A stretch of 12,112 nt of DNA from Actinomycetes bacterium (lineage in GTDB: Bacteria; Actinomycetota; Acidimicrobiia; Acidimicrobiales; Acidimicrobiaceae), in contig JAKAQR010000062.1 of assembly GCA_021819725.1 (NCBI GenBank), positions 1 through 12,112 on the forward strand. Reading direction: 5' to 3'. Position numbers and translations under genes: made by a program. A model generated the notes under the pieces. It was not told the DNA's origin. It did no database searches and was given only the letters and a program-made list of their open reading frames with translations. Shown piece by piece: positions 1 through 7,032 of this stretch; the first letter of the stretch is position 1; every line of letters starts with the position of its first letter.

Positions 1-198
1 GCACGGCAATCGAGGTCACTTGACCCCGCCCTTGCCGATGGGGGTTGCGCTCACCTTGGGTCAAGCACCGGCGCCGACCGGTTCACCCAAGAATAAGGGC
101 CTGATTTCCTGGGTTGTCCCCCGCGGGACCGGGTGAGTCTCGGAAGTTCGGTGTGAGGCTGGCGCCAAGCCGGTTGCAGGTGCGCAGCTGGCAGTGAT

Positions 199-1113
199 CT
201 AGGCCGGTTCATGCCCCGACATGTCTGCATTCTTGCGAGCCTTGGTGACGAGATCGACCATCAGGGGGTCGAGCTCCTCGACGGTGAACCTGACCCCGGT
301 CGCATCCACGCCTGGTCCGGCGTGCCAGCCCTCGGCAACGTCGACGTGATTGCCCGCCACGTCGAACACCCGGCCGGTGATGGAGCTTGATCGGTCAGAG
401 CCGAGCCAGACCACCAACGGGGAGATGTTCTCCGGTGCGAGCTGCTCCTTGGCCTTGGCATCATCATCGGCGACAATGCCGAGGTTTTCGGTCATACGAG
501 TCAAAGCGACGGGCGCGATGGCATTGACGGTGACGCCGTAGCGCCCCAGTTCCATCGCAGCGATGTTGGTGAGTGAGGCGATACCCGCCTTCGCGGCGCC
601 ATAGTTTGCCTGACCGACGTTCCCATAGATCCCCGAGGCTGAAGTCGTGTTGATGATGCGAGCGTCGCGTGGTGTGCCTGCCTTGGAGAGCTCCCTCCAG
701 TAACTCGCGGCCCAACGGGTCATATTGAACGTGCCCTTGAGGTGTACGCGGATGACGAGATCCCACTCGTCCTCGGTCATGTTGACGATCATCCGGTCGC
801 GGAGAATGCCCGCGTTATTGACGACGACGTCCAGTCCTCCGAAGGTGTCGATGGCGGTATTGATGATTCTTTGTGCGCCCTCCCAGGAGGAGACGTCGTC
901 GCCATTGGCGACCGCCTCACCGCCGCCGGCGCGAATGAGGTCGACGACCTCGCCTGCCGGGCCGTTGCTAGAGCCTGAGCCGTCGACCTCGGCACCGAGA
1001 TCATTAACCACCACTTTGGCGCCATGTTCGGCAAAGAGGAGCGCGTGTGCACGCCCAATCCCGCGACCCGCGCCCGTGACGATCACAATTCTCTGATCGC
1101 AAAACTTAGCCAT
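199..1113 (-). CDS. SDR oxidoreductase, MFE-2-type (3R)-hydroxyacyl-CoA dehydrogenase-like
   Basis: This 304-residue short-chain dehydrogenase probably oxidises or reduces a 3-hydroxyacyl-CoA or similar substrate with NAD(P) in the cytosol. The Rossmann glycine motif TGAGRGIG is at residues 13-20, NNAG at 99-102, and the catalytic Ser158, Tyr171 and Lys175 lie in TSASGIYGNVGQANYGAAK. Three stretches match from memory the dehydrogenase domain of peroxisomal multifunctional enzyme 2 (HSD17B4): VVVNDLG after strand 2, NAGILRDR, and RVHLKGTF, where His replaces the usual SDR Asn. Unlike MFE-2 there is no fused hydratase or SCP2 domain; the length is that of a single dehydrogenase domain. The ATG at 1113 follows a strong AAGGAGGA with a 3-base gap. 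It lies 90 bases downstream of the lysR stop on the same strand, so it may be cotranscribed or regulated by that LysR. A 3-oxoacyl-ACP reductase role cannot be excluded; the exact substrate is unknown. Confidence 0.9.
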   Translation of the reverse strand: MAKFCDQRIVIVTGAGRGIGRAHALLFAEHGAKVVVNDLGAEVDGSGSSNGPAGEVVDLIRAGGGEAVANGDDVSSWEGAQRIINTAIDTFGGLDVVVNNAGILRDRMIVNMTEDEWDLVIRVHLKGTFNMTRWAASYWRELSKAGTPRDARIINTTSASGIYGNVGQANYGAAKAGIASLTNIAAMELGRYGVTVNAIAPVALTRMTENLGIVADDDAKAKEQLAPENISPLVVWLGSDRSSSITGRVFDVAGNHVDVAEGWHAGPGVDATGVRFTVEELDPLMVDLVTKARKNADMSGHEPA

Positions 1114-1203
1114 TCGTCCTCCTTATTGCCTGATGGACAGTCTACGACGCCCGCTGCGCCATGAAAAGCCGACATAGATGTTTTCCCCAGCAGTTCTCTT
1201 ATA

Positions 1204-2145
1204 TCAGACTCGTGAACGTCCTGGATTCCTTATAGCGCTGGAGATGCCATCGGGCAGCGAGGTGGCAGGTGACCGAAGGATCGCCAACAGCGTCTCGACC
1301 ACGGCCTTGGAGGCCGCGGATTGGATGCGGTTGCGGTACCTGCCGATGCCAACACGGCGAGGATTGAGGTCCACGATAGGGATGGCGAGTCGCGGTTTTG
1401 CCTGTGCGAGGCTGAGGATGGCGCTCGAAGGTAGTATGGCTGAACCATAGCCTGCCAGTGCAAGGATCGCGACCACATGAAGGCCATCGATCTCGGCTGT
1501 GTGGTGCAGTTGGAGTCCTCGGGTCGCCGCCATTGCCTCAAGCTCCTCGCGAAAACCGATATGGCTTGGTGGCACGATGAGAGGATATTGCACCGCCTCG
1601 TAAAGCGATATCGATGCCTGTTGTGCCAGCGGGTGGTCTGGGCCGATGACGAGCACATAGGTCTCCGTGTACAGTGACTCAAAGGTTAGGCCGTCGATGG
1701 TGAGTGGGGTGGTGAGCAGGGCAAGGTCGATATTGCCTGAGTGCAGACGTCGTTGGAGCGAGGCCGCGGTGCCTTCGGCGATTTCGATCTCGAGGCGGGG
1801 ATGTGTTGCGCTGAGCTGTTCGAGCAAAAGGGGCAGGAGCCAACTTGCTGTGGTGGCGATGATGCCAAGGCGGACTCGACCGGTGATATCGGCTTTGAGC
1901 CCGTCGAGATCGGTGTAGATCTCCTCGAGCTCCTCCAACAGGCGACGTGACCGGCGAGCGACGATTTGCCCCTCTTCGGTGAGGGTGCCAGTGCGTCGGT
2001 CGATGAGTCGTGTGTTGAGCTCGCCCTCGAGGCGTGAGATGTGGCTCGATATGTTTGATTGCACGGTGTCAAGTGCCTCGGCGGCTGCCGAAAAGCTCCC
2101 CGCCTCTTCGACCGCGAGGAGCGAACGTAACTGGCGGAGCTCCAT
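1204..2145 (-). CDS. LysR-family transcriptional regulator
   Basis: This 313-residue DNA-binding regulator has the standard LysR length and plan. An N-terminal winged helix-turn-helix covers roughly residues 1-60: MELRQLRSLLAVEEAGSFSAAAEAL, then a recognition helix around TVQSNISSHISRLEGELNTRLIDR. A linker helix follows, then a periplasmic-binding-like effector domain from about residue 90 (GRVRLGIIATTASWLLP) to about 295. The family usually acts as a tetramer whose activity depends on a small-molecule co-inducer; the ligand here cannot be read from sequence. No Shine-Dalgarno precedes the ATG, but TAGGCT lies 6 bases upstream, so translation may be leaderless. The downstream same-strand dehydrogenase is the most obvious candidate target. 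LysR genes are more often divergent from their targets, so the 6C RNA/murT side is an alternative. Confidence 0.95.
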   Translation of the reverse strand: MELRQLRSLLAVEEAGSFSAAAEALDTVQSNISSHISRLEGELNTRLIDRRTGTLTEEGQIVARRSRRLLEELEEIYTDLDGLKADITGRVRLGIIATTASWLLPLLLEQLSATHPRLEIEIAEGTAASLQRRLHSGNIDLALLTTPLTIDGLTFESLYTETYVLVIGPDHPLAQQASISLYEAVQYPLIVPPSHIGFREELEAMAATRGLQLHHTAEIDGLHVVAILALAGYGSAILPSSAILSLAQAKPRLAIPIVDLNPRRVGIGRYRNRIQSAASKAVVETLLAILRSPATSLPDGISSAIRNPGRSRV

Positions 2146-2151
2146 GCGCTC

Positions 2152-2157
2152 AGCCTA
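2152..2157 (-). promoter_or_regulatory. Possible -10 box of a leaderless lysR transcript
   Basis: On the minus strand TAGGCT (fits TANNNT) ends 6 bases before the lysR ATG, and there is no purine-rich ribosome-binding site between them. That spacing would start transcription at or next to the A of the ATG. No convincing -35 box is seen 16-18 bases upstream. The identical hexamer occurs 8 bases before the murT ATG. Confidence 0.4.
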
Positions 2158-2192
2158 TCGGAAAAAGTGATGTGAGCTATCATAAAAAGGCT

Positions 2193-2221
2193 TTGGATTC
2201 ACGACCGCCGATCGGTAGTAT
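2193..2221 (+). promoter_or_regulatory. Predicted promoter of the 6C RNA
   Basis: TTGGAT (2193-2198) and TAGTAT (2216-2221) are separated by exactly 17 bases and resemble housekeeping sigma -35 and -10 boxes. The predicted start, near 2228, falls three bases before the first hairpin arm of the small RNA, which supports the assignment. Confidence 0.65.
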
Positions 2222-2227
2222 GTAATA

Positions 2228-2309
2228 CAGCAACGGAAATGGTTCCCCCCCCAGAACCGTTGCTCCCATAAAGGAGTCGGCACCCCCCTGCCGGCTCCTT
2301 TCACTTTTT
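2228..2309 (+). ncRNA. 6C RNA: 6C-type small RNA
   Basis: Two consecutive stem-loops with C-rich loops define this element. Hairpin 1 pairs CAACGG (2231-2236) with CCGTTG (2257-2262) and TTC with GAA inside, leaving a 6-base bulge and a loop containing eight C residues (2245-2252). Hairpin 2 pairs 2270-2280 with 2291-2301 (11 pairs, one G-U) around a loop with six C residues (2283-2288), followed by a T run. Two hairpins each with six or more loop cytosines is the defining description of the actinobacterial 6C RNA, called B11 in Mycobacterium tuberculosis, where the C-rich loops base-pair with G-rich mRNA sites. A good promoter ends just upstream, giving a transcript of about 80 bases. It could also serve as an attenuator or leader for murT, 75 bases downstream. 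The family call rests on pattern recognition, not a covariance search. Confidence 0.8.
2270..2309 (+). terminator. Rho-independent terminator forming the 3' hairpin of the 6C RNA
   Basis: AAAGGAGTCGG (2270-2280) pairs with CCGGCTCCTTT (2291-2301) with one G-T wobble, loop CACCCCCCTG, followed by CAC and five T residues at 2305-2309. It would separate the small RNA from murT transcription. Confidence 0.75.
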
Positions 2310-2369
2310 CCTTTCACCACGAACCCAAGTGTCGATCAAGACGCGATGTGGTGTGATTTGTCGAGCGGG

Positions 2370-2375
2370 TAGGCT
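2370..2375 (+). promoter_or_regulatory. Possible -10 box of a leaderless murT transcript
   Basis: TAGGCT ends 8 bases before the murT ATG at 2384 and no clear Shine-Dalgarno is present, so a transcript starting at or near the ATG is plausible. No recognisable -35 box is seen at the right distance, and read-through from the 6C promoter is an alternative source of murT mRNA. Confidence 0.35.
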
Positions 2376-2383
2376 GCTCATCG

Positions 2384-3670
2384 ATGTCTCTTGCGCGCCG
2401 GGTTCAGCTTGCACGTCGTGTCGCTCAGCTGAGCGCAGCGGGGGTGCGATGTGCTCCTCGCTTTCAGGGTCAGACACTGCCGGGCCGCCTGGCATTGGCG
2501 ATTGACCCGGATTTTCTCATGCATCGGCGCGATGAAGGACTGGCGGTGAGGTCGATTCTTGTCACGGGGACCAATGGCAAGACCACTACCACCGCCTTGG
2601 TGAAGGAACTCTTGGGGCCTAACGCGCTTTCGAACCGCGGATCGAACCTCCCTTGGGGGGTCGCAACCGTACTTGCTGAGGGTACGAGCCGCTCTCGCGA
2701 TGCCGTATTCGAGGTTGACGAGGCATACGTACCTTCGGTGGCGAGAAGCCTCACACCGGCGGTCCTCGTTTGGTTGAATATGTCAAGGGACCAGCTCGAT
2801 CGCAGCCTTGAGGTCCGTCGCCTCGCGGCGAGGATTGCTGAGTCGGCAACGGACATTGACACACTGGTGGCGAATGCTGGCGACCCATTGATTGTAGCCC
2901 ATGCAAGCGAGTTTCGCCGGTGCCTCTGGGTCAAGGGGCCAGAGGAGTGGCGCAACGACGCGCTGTCTTGTCCGCGATGCACAAGCGAGCTGCTCTATGA
3001 GACGACATGGCGCTGTGTGAACTGCGGGCTACATGAGCCAGAGGCTGACTATCAGGTCGACGCCATGGGACAGCTGAGCGCACACGGAGAGGCCATCGCA
3101 CTTTTGCATCCTGGTCTACCGGGCAGCTTCAATCTGCTCAATGCCTCGTTGGCGGTGGTCGCCGTTGCCGCAGCGACGGGAGGGGCAGTCGAACAGCTCG
3201 CGCGACACGCAACCGTCACGCGTGGCGTCGAAGGGCGCTTCACGACGTGGTGGCTCACTGGTGTCGAGACGACGCCATCGCTCACCACGTATCTGGCCAA
3301 GAACCCCGCTGGCTGGCATGCGAATTTGGCGATGCTCAATGATGCTGACGCTGAACTCGTCCTTGGGCTCAATGCCAAGGTCGCCGACGGGCGCGACACC
3401 TCCTGGATCTGGGATGTGGCCTTTGAGTCACTCGGAATAGGTCCGGTGATTGCTACCGGTGAGCGGGCGACGGATCTCGCCCTGCGCCTCGAGGTGGCTG
3501 GATTCGATGTCACCGTGGAGGCGTCGCAACGAGCGGCAATCCGTCTGGCAGCGAGTCGCGGTCGCAATCGGATCGTCTATCTCGGCAACTATACCGCCTT
3601 TCGATCGCTGATCGGCGATCTGCCGGCGTTGGGTGCCATCGCGGCGCTTGGGTCCGAGGTGGCCCTATGA
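2384..3670 (+). CDS. murT: Lipid II isoglutaminyl synthase, Mur-ligase-like subunit MurT
   Basis: MurT with GatD amidates the alpha-carboxyl of D-glutamate in the lipid II stem peptide to D-isoglutamine, at the cytosolic face of the membrane. MurT activates the carboxyl with ATP and receives ammonia from GatD. Residues 62-68 (GTNGKTT) are the Mur-ligase P-loop. A four-cysteine zinc-ribbon insertion (Cys196, Cys199, Cys211, Cys214; C-x2-C-x11-C-x2-C) interrupts the central domain, as known for MurT proteins. The C-terminal DUF1727 domain starts near residue 310 and carries the signature ADGRDTSWIWD (334-344), whose Asp is proposed to be catalytic. The 428-residue length is normal. The ATG at 2384 leaves an N-terminal helix like that of characterised MurT proteins. 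The stop overlaps the gatD start by ATGA, implying translational coupling. The 6C RNA lies immediately upstream. Confidence 0.96.
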   Translation: MSLARRVQLARRVAQLSAAGVRCAPRFQGQTLPGRLALAIDPDFLMHRRDEGLAVRSILVTGTNGKTTTTALVKELLGPNALSNRGSNLPWGVATVLAEGTSRSRDAVFEVDEAYVPSVARSLTPAVLVWLNMSRDQLDRSLEVRRLAARIAESATDIDTLVANAGDPLIVAHASEFRRCLWVKGPEEWRNDALSCPRCTSELLYETTWRCVNCGLHEPEADYQVDAMGQLSAHGEAIALLHPGLPGSFNLLNASLAVVAVAAATGGAVEQLARHATVTRGVEGRFTTWWLTGVETTPSLTTYLAKNPAGWHANLAMLNDADAELVLGLNAKVADGRDTSWIWDVAFESLGIGPVIATGERATDLALRLEVAGFDVTVEASQRAAIRLAASRGRNRIVYLGNYTAFRSLIGDLPALGAIAALGSEVAL

Positions 3671-4386
3671 ACATCAAGATCGTGTCGATCTTTCCGGACG
3701 TCCTTGGTACCTATGGTGATCAAGGGAACGCTCGTGTGCTGGAGTATCTCGCTCGCAGCACAGGTGCGACGACTGAGCTCGTCTCTGTGGGCATCAACGA
3801 CGTCGTGCCAGTGGATGGGGATCTTTACCTCCTCGGTGGTGGAGAGGACGGACCTCAGGCGCTGGCGGCGCGACGACTTCAAGCGGGAGCACCGTTGCAG
3901 CGCGTCGTAGAGCGAGGTCGTCCAATACTGGCGATCTGCGCAGGCTACCAGATCCTGGGCAGGAGTTTTGTCGCCGAAGGCAAGACGCTTCCTGGGCTCA
4001 ATATCCTGCCAGCGGATAGCGTGCCAGCTACAAGGCGCATGGTCGGGGAGGTTCTCTCGGAGCCGCTTATTGGCATCGGGCAGGCTCTGATGACTGGATT
4101 CGAGAACCACGGCTCAATGACGGTACTTGATGATGGCGTTGAACCATTGGCGCGGATTCGCCGTGGGAGCGGCAACGGTCGTGACGGCTACGACGGGGTC
4201 ATCGTCGGCTCGGTCATTGGCAGCTATATGCATGGTCCCATCCTTGCGCGCAATCCAGGTCTTGCCTGTCATCTGCTCTCCTGCGCTGGTCTCGGCGAGG
4301 TCCAGCCTTCGCGGCGGCACCGACAACTCCACCATGAGCGCGCCCGAGCCCAGATCGAGAGCCTTTGGCGTACGGTTCGTGCGTGA
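3667..4386 (+). CDS. gatD: Lipid II isoglutaminyl synthase, glutamine amidotransferase subunit GatD
   Basis: GatD is the glutaminase partner of MurT: it hydrolyses glutamine and passes ammonia to the MurT active site. The 239-residue protein is a class I (triad) amidotransferase of the CobB/CobQ type. The nucleophile Cys91 lies in LAICAGYQILG and the catalytic His189 in GSYMHGPILARNP, close to positions 94 and 189 described for Staphylococcus aureus GatD. The N-terminal FPDVLGTYGDQGNARVL is also typical of the family. Its ATG overlaps the murT stop (ATGA) and GAGG lies about 8 bases upstream within murT, so the pair is an operon with expected near-equal output. It converges on aconitase with 133 bases between the two stops, and no clear terminator was found there. 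Confidence 0.96.
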   Translation: MNIKIVSIFPDVLGTYGDQGNARVLEYLARSTGATTELVSVGINDVVPVDGDLYLLGGGEDGPQALAARRLQAGAPLQRVVERGRPILAICAGYQILGRSFVAEGKTLPGLNILPADSVPATRRMVGEVLSEPLIGIGQALMTGFENHGSMTVLDDGVEPLARIRRGSGNGRDGYDGVIVGSVIGSYMHGPILARNPGLACHLLSCAGLGEVQPSRRHRQLHHERARAQIESLWRTVRA

Positions 4387-4519
4387 AGCGGAACCGGGCC
4401 ACCCGCGCCGTGACTGCTCCAGATATGGCGCCGGTGTCGGCACCATGTGCGCCGCTGTTTGTCACGCCTGAGCCGCGACGGCGCAGGGGCGCTCGCACGT
4501 GATCCGAGAGGGCGCGGGG

Positions 4520-6781
4520 CTAGCGGGCCCGCTCCCGGATGATGTTCAGGGCGCTGCCCGCGCGAAACCATTCGATATGAGTGGGCGAGAGCGTATGCGT
4601 CATCTCGAACTCGGTCTCAGCTCCATTCGCATGGTGGATGCGACCATGAACAGGCTGATCGGGTGCAAGTGACGCCAGGTCGACGATGTCGATAGTGTCG
4701 TCTCGCTCGATCAGATCATAGGTCCCCGGGTCAGCGAATGTGAGCGGCAACAGACCCTGCTTCTTCAGATTCGTCTCGGCGATACGGGCGAAGGAGCGTG
4801 CGATGATGGCTTTCGCCCCGAGAAATCGCGGCTCCATAGCAGCATGTTCGCGAGAGGAGCCCTCGCCGTAGTTCTCATCTCCGATTGCCACCCAGGCGAT
4901 CGCCGCCGCCTTATAGTGACGCGCAATCTCAGGCAGGGACTCTTCGGCTTGGTGAACCCTGCACCAACCCTTGCCGGCTGTGGAGCCAAAGGCATTGTTG
5001 ACGCCAAGGAAGAGATTATTGGAGATGTTGTCGAGGTGACCTCGATAGCGCAACCACGGACCTGCGGCAGAGATATGATCGGTGGTGCACTTGCCGACGG
5101 CCTTCATGAGCACGGCCAAGCCGAGCAGATCGTTGCCGTCCCACGGACTGAAGGGCTCGAGTAGCTGAAGCCGCTCAGAGGAGGGGTCGACCTGGACGGT
5201 GACATGTGAGTTGTCAGTGGGAGGAGCCCGAAAGCCCGACTGTTCGCTGGCAAAGCCTTGCGACGGAAGCTTCTCCCCAGATGGTTGGGGGATGAGTTCT
5301 CCTGCGATGGCGTCGGTAAGTGGGTTGAAGTTGAAGTTGCCCACGAGCGCATACGCGACGACGACCTCCGGTGACGCAATGAAGGCAAGCGTATTTGCGC
5401 TGCCGTCATTGCGCTTGGGGAAGTTGCGGTTGTAGGAGGTAAGGATGGAGTTCACTCCCTCGGCCGCTGGGTCGGTTCGCTTCCATTGGCCGATGCACGG
5501 ACCACAGGCGTTGGCCAGCTCGGTGGCGCCAATCGCGCGTAGGTCATCGAGGAGGCCGTCGCGTTCGACCGTTGCACGGACGCGCTCGGAGCCAGGAGTG
5601 ACCAGGAGAGGGCTCTTGACCTTGAGTCCGCGTTCATTGGCCCATCGAGCAATCGAGGCGGCGCGGGCGATGTCCTCGTACGACGAGTTGGTGCACGAGC
5701 CTACCAACGTGTAAGCGAGCTGAGTTGGCCACCCCTTCTCGGTCGCCTCTGCGCCGATCTCACTCACGCCTCGGCCGAGATCTGGGGTTCCCGGGCCGAC
5801 GATCTGCGGTTCGAGCGTGCCGAGGTCTATCTCGATCAGTTGGTCGAAATAGGGGTGAGGATTTTGCTCTACCTCGGGGTCGTCGGTGAGGTCGTCGAGG
5901 TGCTCGGCAACGAGGTCAGCGATGGCATCTCTTCCGGTTGCGCGCAGATAGGCGACGGAGTTCTCGTCAGCGGGGAAGAGCGAGCAGGTTGCTCCAATCT
6001 CAGCCCCCATGTTACAGATCGTAGCCTTACCTGTCGTCGACAGCGCCCGAGCCCCTTCGCCGAAGTACTCCAAGATAGCGCCGGTGCCACCCTTGACGGT
6101 GAGGATCTCGGCGACACGGAGGATGACATCCTTGGCCGCGGTCCATCCTGAAGGAGCTCCCTTGAGGTGAACGCCAATCAACTTTGGAAGCCGGACATTG
6201 AAGGGCATCCCAACCATCACGTCCACCGCATCGGCTCCGCCGACACCGATAGCCACCATGCTCAGACCGCCGGCATTGGGCGTATGTGAGTCGGTCCCGA
6301 TCATCATGGCCCCGGGGAAGGCGTACTGCTCGAGTACGACCTGGTGGATGATCCCCGACCCTGGCTCCCAGAACCCGAGCCCGTACTTGGCTGAGACCGA
6401 CCGGAGGAAGTCATAGACCTCCTTATTGGTGACCTGTGCGGCCTCGAGGTCGGTTGAGGCACCATATTGAGCTTGGATCAGATGGTCACAGTGCACAGTA
6501 GCGGGCACGGCAACCTGTGGTAGACCGGCCGTCATGAACTGCAGGAGCGCCATCTGTGCAGTCGCATCCTGCATGGCGACACGATCGGGCATCAGCTCGA
6601 CGTAACTGATCCCGCGCTCGAGCTCGGTGGTCTCGGGCTGGAGAAAGTGGGCGAAGAGTACCTTTTCTGCGAAGGTGAGAGGGCGACCGAGTCGCTTGCG
6701 ACCGATGGGTGTCGTCTCTTGGAGCCGCTCGTACAGCTTTTTCACGCTGGTAGCTGGTGTTGAAGCATCAACGGTTGTCAT
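4520..6781 (-). CDS. acn: Aconitate hydratase, mitochondrial-type
   Basis: Aconitase interconverts citrate and isocitrate through cis-aconitate in the TCA cycle, using a labile [4Fe-4S] cluster in the cytosol. Counting from the upstream in-frame ATG at 6787 (755 residues), the cluster cysteines are Cys365 (VGSCTNSSYED), Cys428 and Cys431 (ACGPCIGQW). Their 63- and 3-residue spacing equals that in mitochondrial aconitase (358, 421, 424). GTDSHTPN near 165 and YGEGSSREHAA in the swivelling C-terminal domain are further active-site signatures. The length and sequence fit the mitochondrial-type (ACO2-like) group rather than the roughly 900-residue AcnA common in actinobacteria. The start at 6781 is preferred because GAAAGGA lies 5 bases before it; that same site abuts the ATG at 6787 with no spacing. 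It is transcribed divergently from a GntR regulator whose putative operators overlap the acn promoter. Confidence 0.96.
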   Translation of the reverse strand: MTTVDASTPATSVKKLYERLQETTPIGRKRLGRPLTFAEKVLFAHFLQPETTELERGISYVELMPDRVAMQDATAQMALLQFMTAGLPQVAVPATVHCDHLIQAQYGASTDLEAAQVTNKEVYDFLRSVSAKYGLGFWEPGSGIIHQVVLEQYAFPGAMMIGTDSHTPNAGGLSMVAIGVGGADAVDVMVGMPFNVRLPKLIGVHLKGAPSGWTAAKDVILRVAEILTVKGGTGAILEYFGEGARALSTTGKATICNMGAEIGATCSLFPADENSVAYLRATGRDAIADLVAEHLDDLTDDPEVEQNPHPYFDQLIEIDLGTLEPQIVGPGTPDLGRGVSEIGAEATEKGWPTQLAYTLVGSCTNSSYEDIARAASIARWANERGLKVKSPLLVTPGSERVRATVERDGLLDDLRAIGATELANACGPCIGQWKRTDPAAEGVNSILTSYNRNFPKRNDGSANTLAFIASPEVVVAYALVGNFNFNPLTDAIAGELIPQPSGEKLPSQGFASEQSGFRAPPTDNSHVTVQVDPSSERLQLLEPFSPWDGNDLLGLAVLMKAVGKCTTDHISAAGPWLRYRGHLDNISNNLFLGVNNAFGSTAGKGWCRVHQAEESLPEIARHYKAAAIAWVAIGDENYGEGSSREHAAMEPRFLGAKAIIARSFARIAETNLKKQGLLPLTFADPGTYDLIERDDTIDIVDLASLAPDQPVHGRIHHANGAETEFEMTHTLSPTHIEWFRAGSALNIIRERAR

Positions 6782-6786
6782 GGCCA

Positions 6787-6793
6787 TCCTTTC
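6787..6793 (-). promoter_or_regulatory. Ribosome-binding site that decides the acn start
   Basis: GAAAGGA on the minus strand is 5 bases from the ATG at 6781 but touches the alternative in-frame ATG at 6787, so the downstream ATG (protein beginning MTTVDAS) is the better start. Confidence 0.6.
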
Positions 6794-6804
6794 GTCGGTA
6801 TCCG

Positions 6805-6837
6805 CAAGTATAATACAAGTTTAAGACAGGTGCAACA
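6805..6837. promoter_or_regulatory. Tandem operator-like repeats over the acn promoter
   Basis: Three consecutive 11-base units read CAAGTATAATA (6805-6815), CAAGTTTAAGA (6816-6826) and a weaker CAGGTGCAACA (6827-6837). Units 1 and 2, each read into the next unit, contain the dyad GT-n-T-n-A-n-AC (GTATAATAC at 6808-6814 plus flanks, GTTTAAGAC at 6819-6827). The same pattern occurs at the gntR start. The dyad resembles, with one extra central base, the GTnTAnAC consensus of HutC-type GntR regulators. An 11-base repeat places successive copies on roughly the same face of the helix, as for cooperative binding. Confidence 0.6.
6807..6835 (-). promoter_or_regulatory. Predicted acn promoter
   Basis: On the minus strand TTGCAC (6835-6830) and TATACT (6812-6807) are separated by exactly 17 bases, a near-consensus housekeeping promoter. 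Transcription would begin around 6800, giving a 5' leader of about 19 bases. The spacer and -10 box are filled by the CAAGTATAATA-type repeats, so a bound repressor would block RNA polymerase directly. Confidence 0.7.
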
Positions 6838-6838
6838 T

Positions 6839-6976
6839 CTACACGAAACACGCGCTCAGGTCGGTCAACTTGGCCTTGGCGCCGAAGAATGCGTAGCCGG
6901 GCTTGGAGAGTTCCAGGCGATACGGTCCATCGGCGAAGTTGTAGTAGCATCTCAGATCCCAGCGTTGAGAACAGGG
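6839..6976 (-). pseudogene. Possible coding remnant between acn and gntR
   Basis: An open minus-strand frame of 45 codons runs from a TGA at 6977-6979 to a TAG at 6839-6841 with no ATG in frame. It contains the protein-like stretch YYNFADGPYRLELSKPG followed by YAFFGAKAKLTDL, and its third codon positions are strongly G/C, unlike the neighbouring frames. I do not recognise the family. It may be the tail of a lost gene, or chance; it shows no start signal of its own. Confidence 0.2.
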
Positions 6977-7003
6977 TCACGTGCGGAGAGGATCGGTGAA
7001 TAG

Positions 7004-7032
7004 TTGCGCAGCACTGGTAGCGCTGGTAGAGT
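7004..7032 (+). promoter_or_regulatory. Predicted gntR promoter
   Basis: TTGCGC (7004-7009) and TAGAGT (7027-7032) are 17 bases apart, giving a predicted start near 7039. The palindromic operator at 7033-7049 then covers the transcription start and the start codon, consistent with autorepression. An alternative -10, TATAAG at 7038-7043, would place the transcript start at or just past the GTG codon. Confidence 0.5.

Noticed and set aside
19..65. CTTGACCC and GGGTCAAG inverted repeat near the window start as a terminator of the dehydrogenase gene
   Set aside because: The 31-base loop and absence of a T run make it a poor terminator; it is too far from the gene to assign a role.
3589..4110. 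173-codon minus-strand open frame across murT-gatD
   Set aside because: It is a shadow of two confidently identified genes, with low-complexity, unmotivated protein content.
4522..4533. Perfect palindrome AGCGGGCCCGCT as a terminator between gatD and acn
   Set aside because: It lies at the end of the acn coding sequence and is followed by no T run on either strand; it is probably a coincidence of G/C-rich coding sequence.
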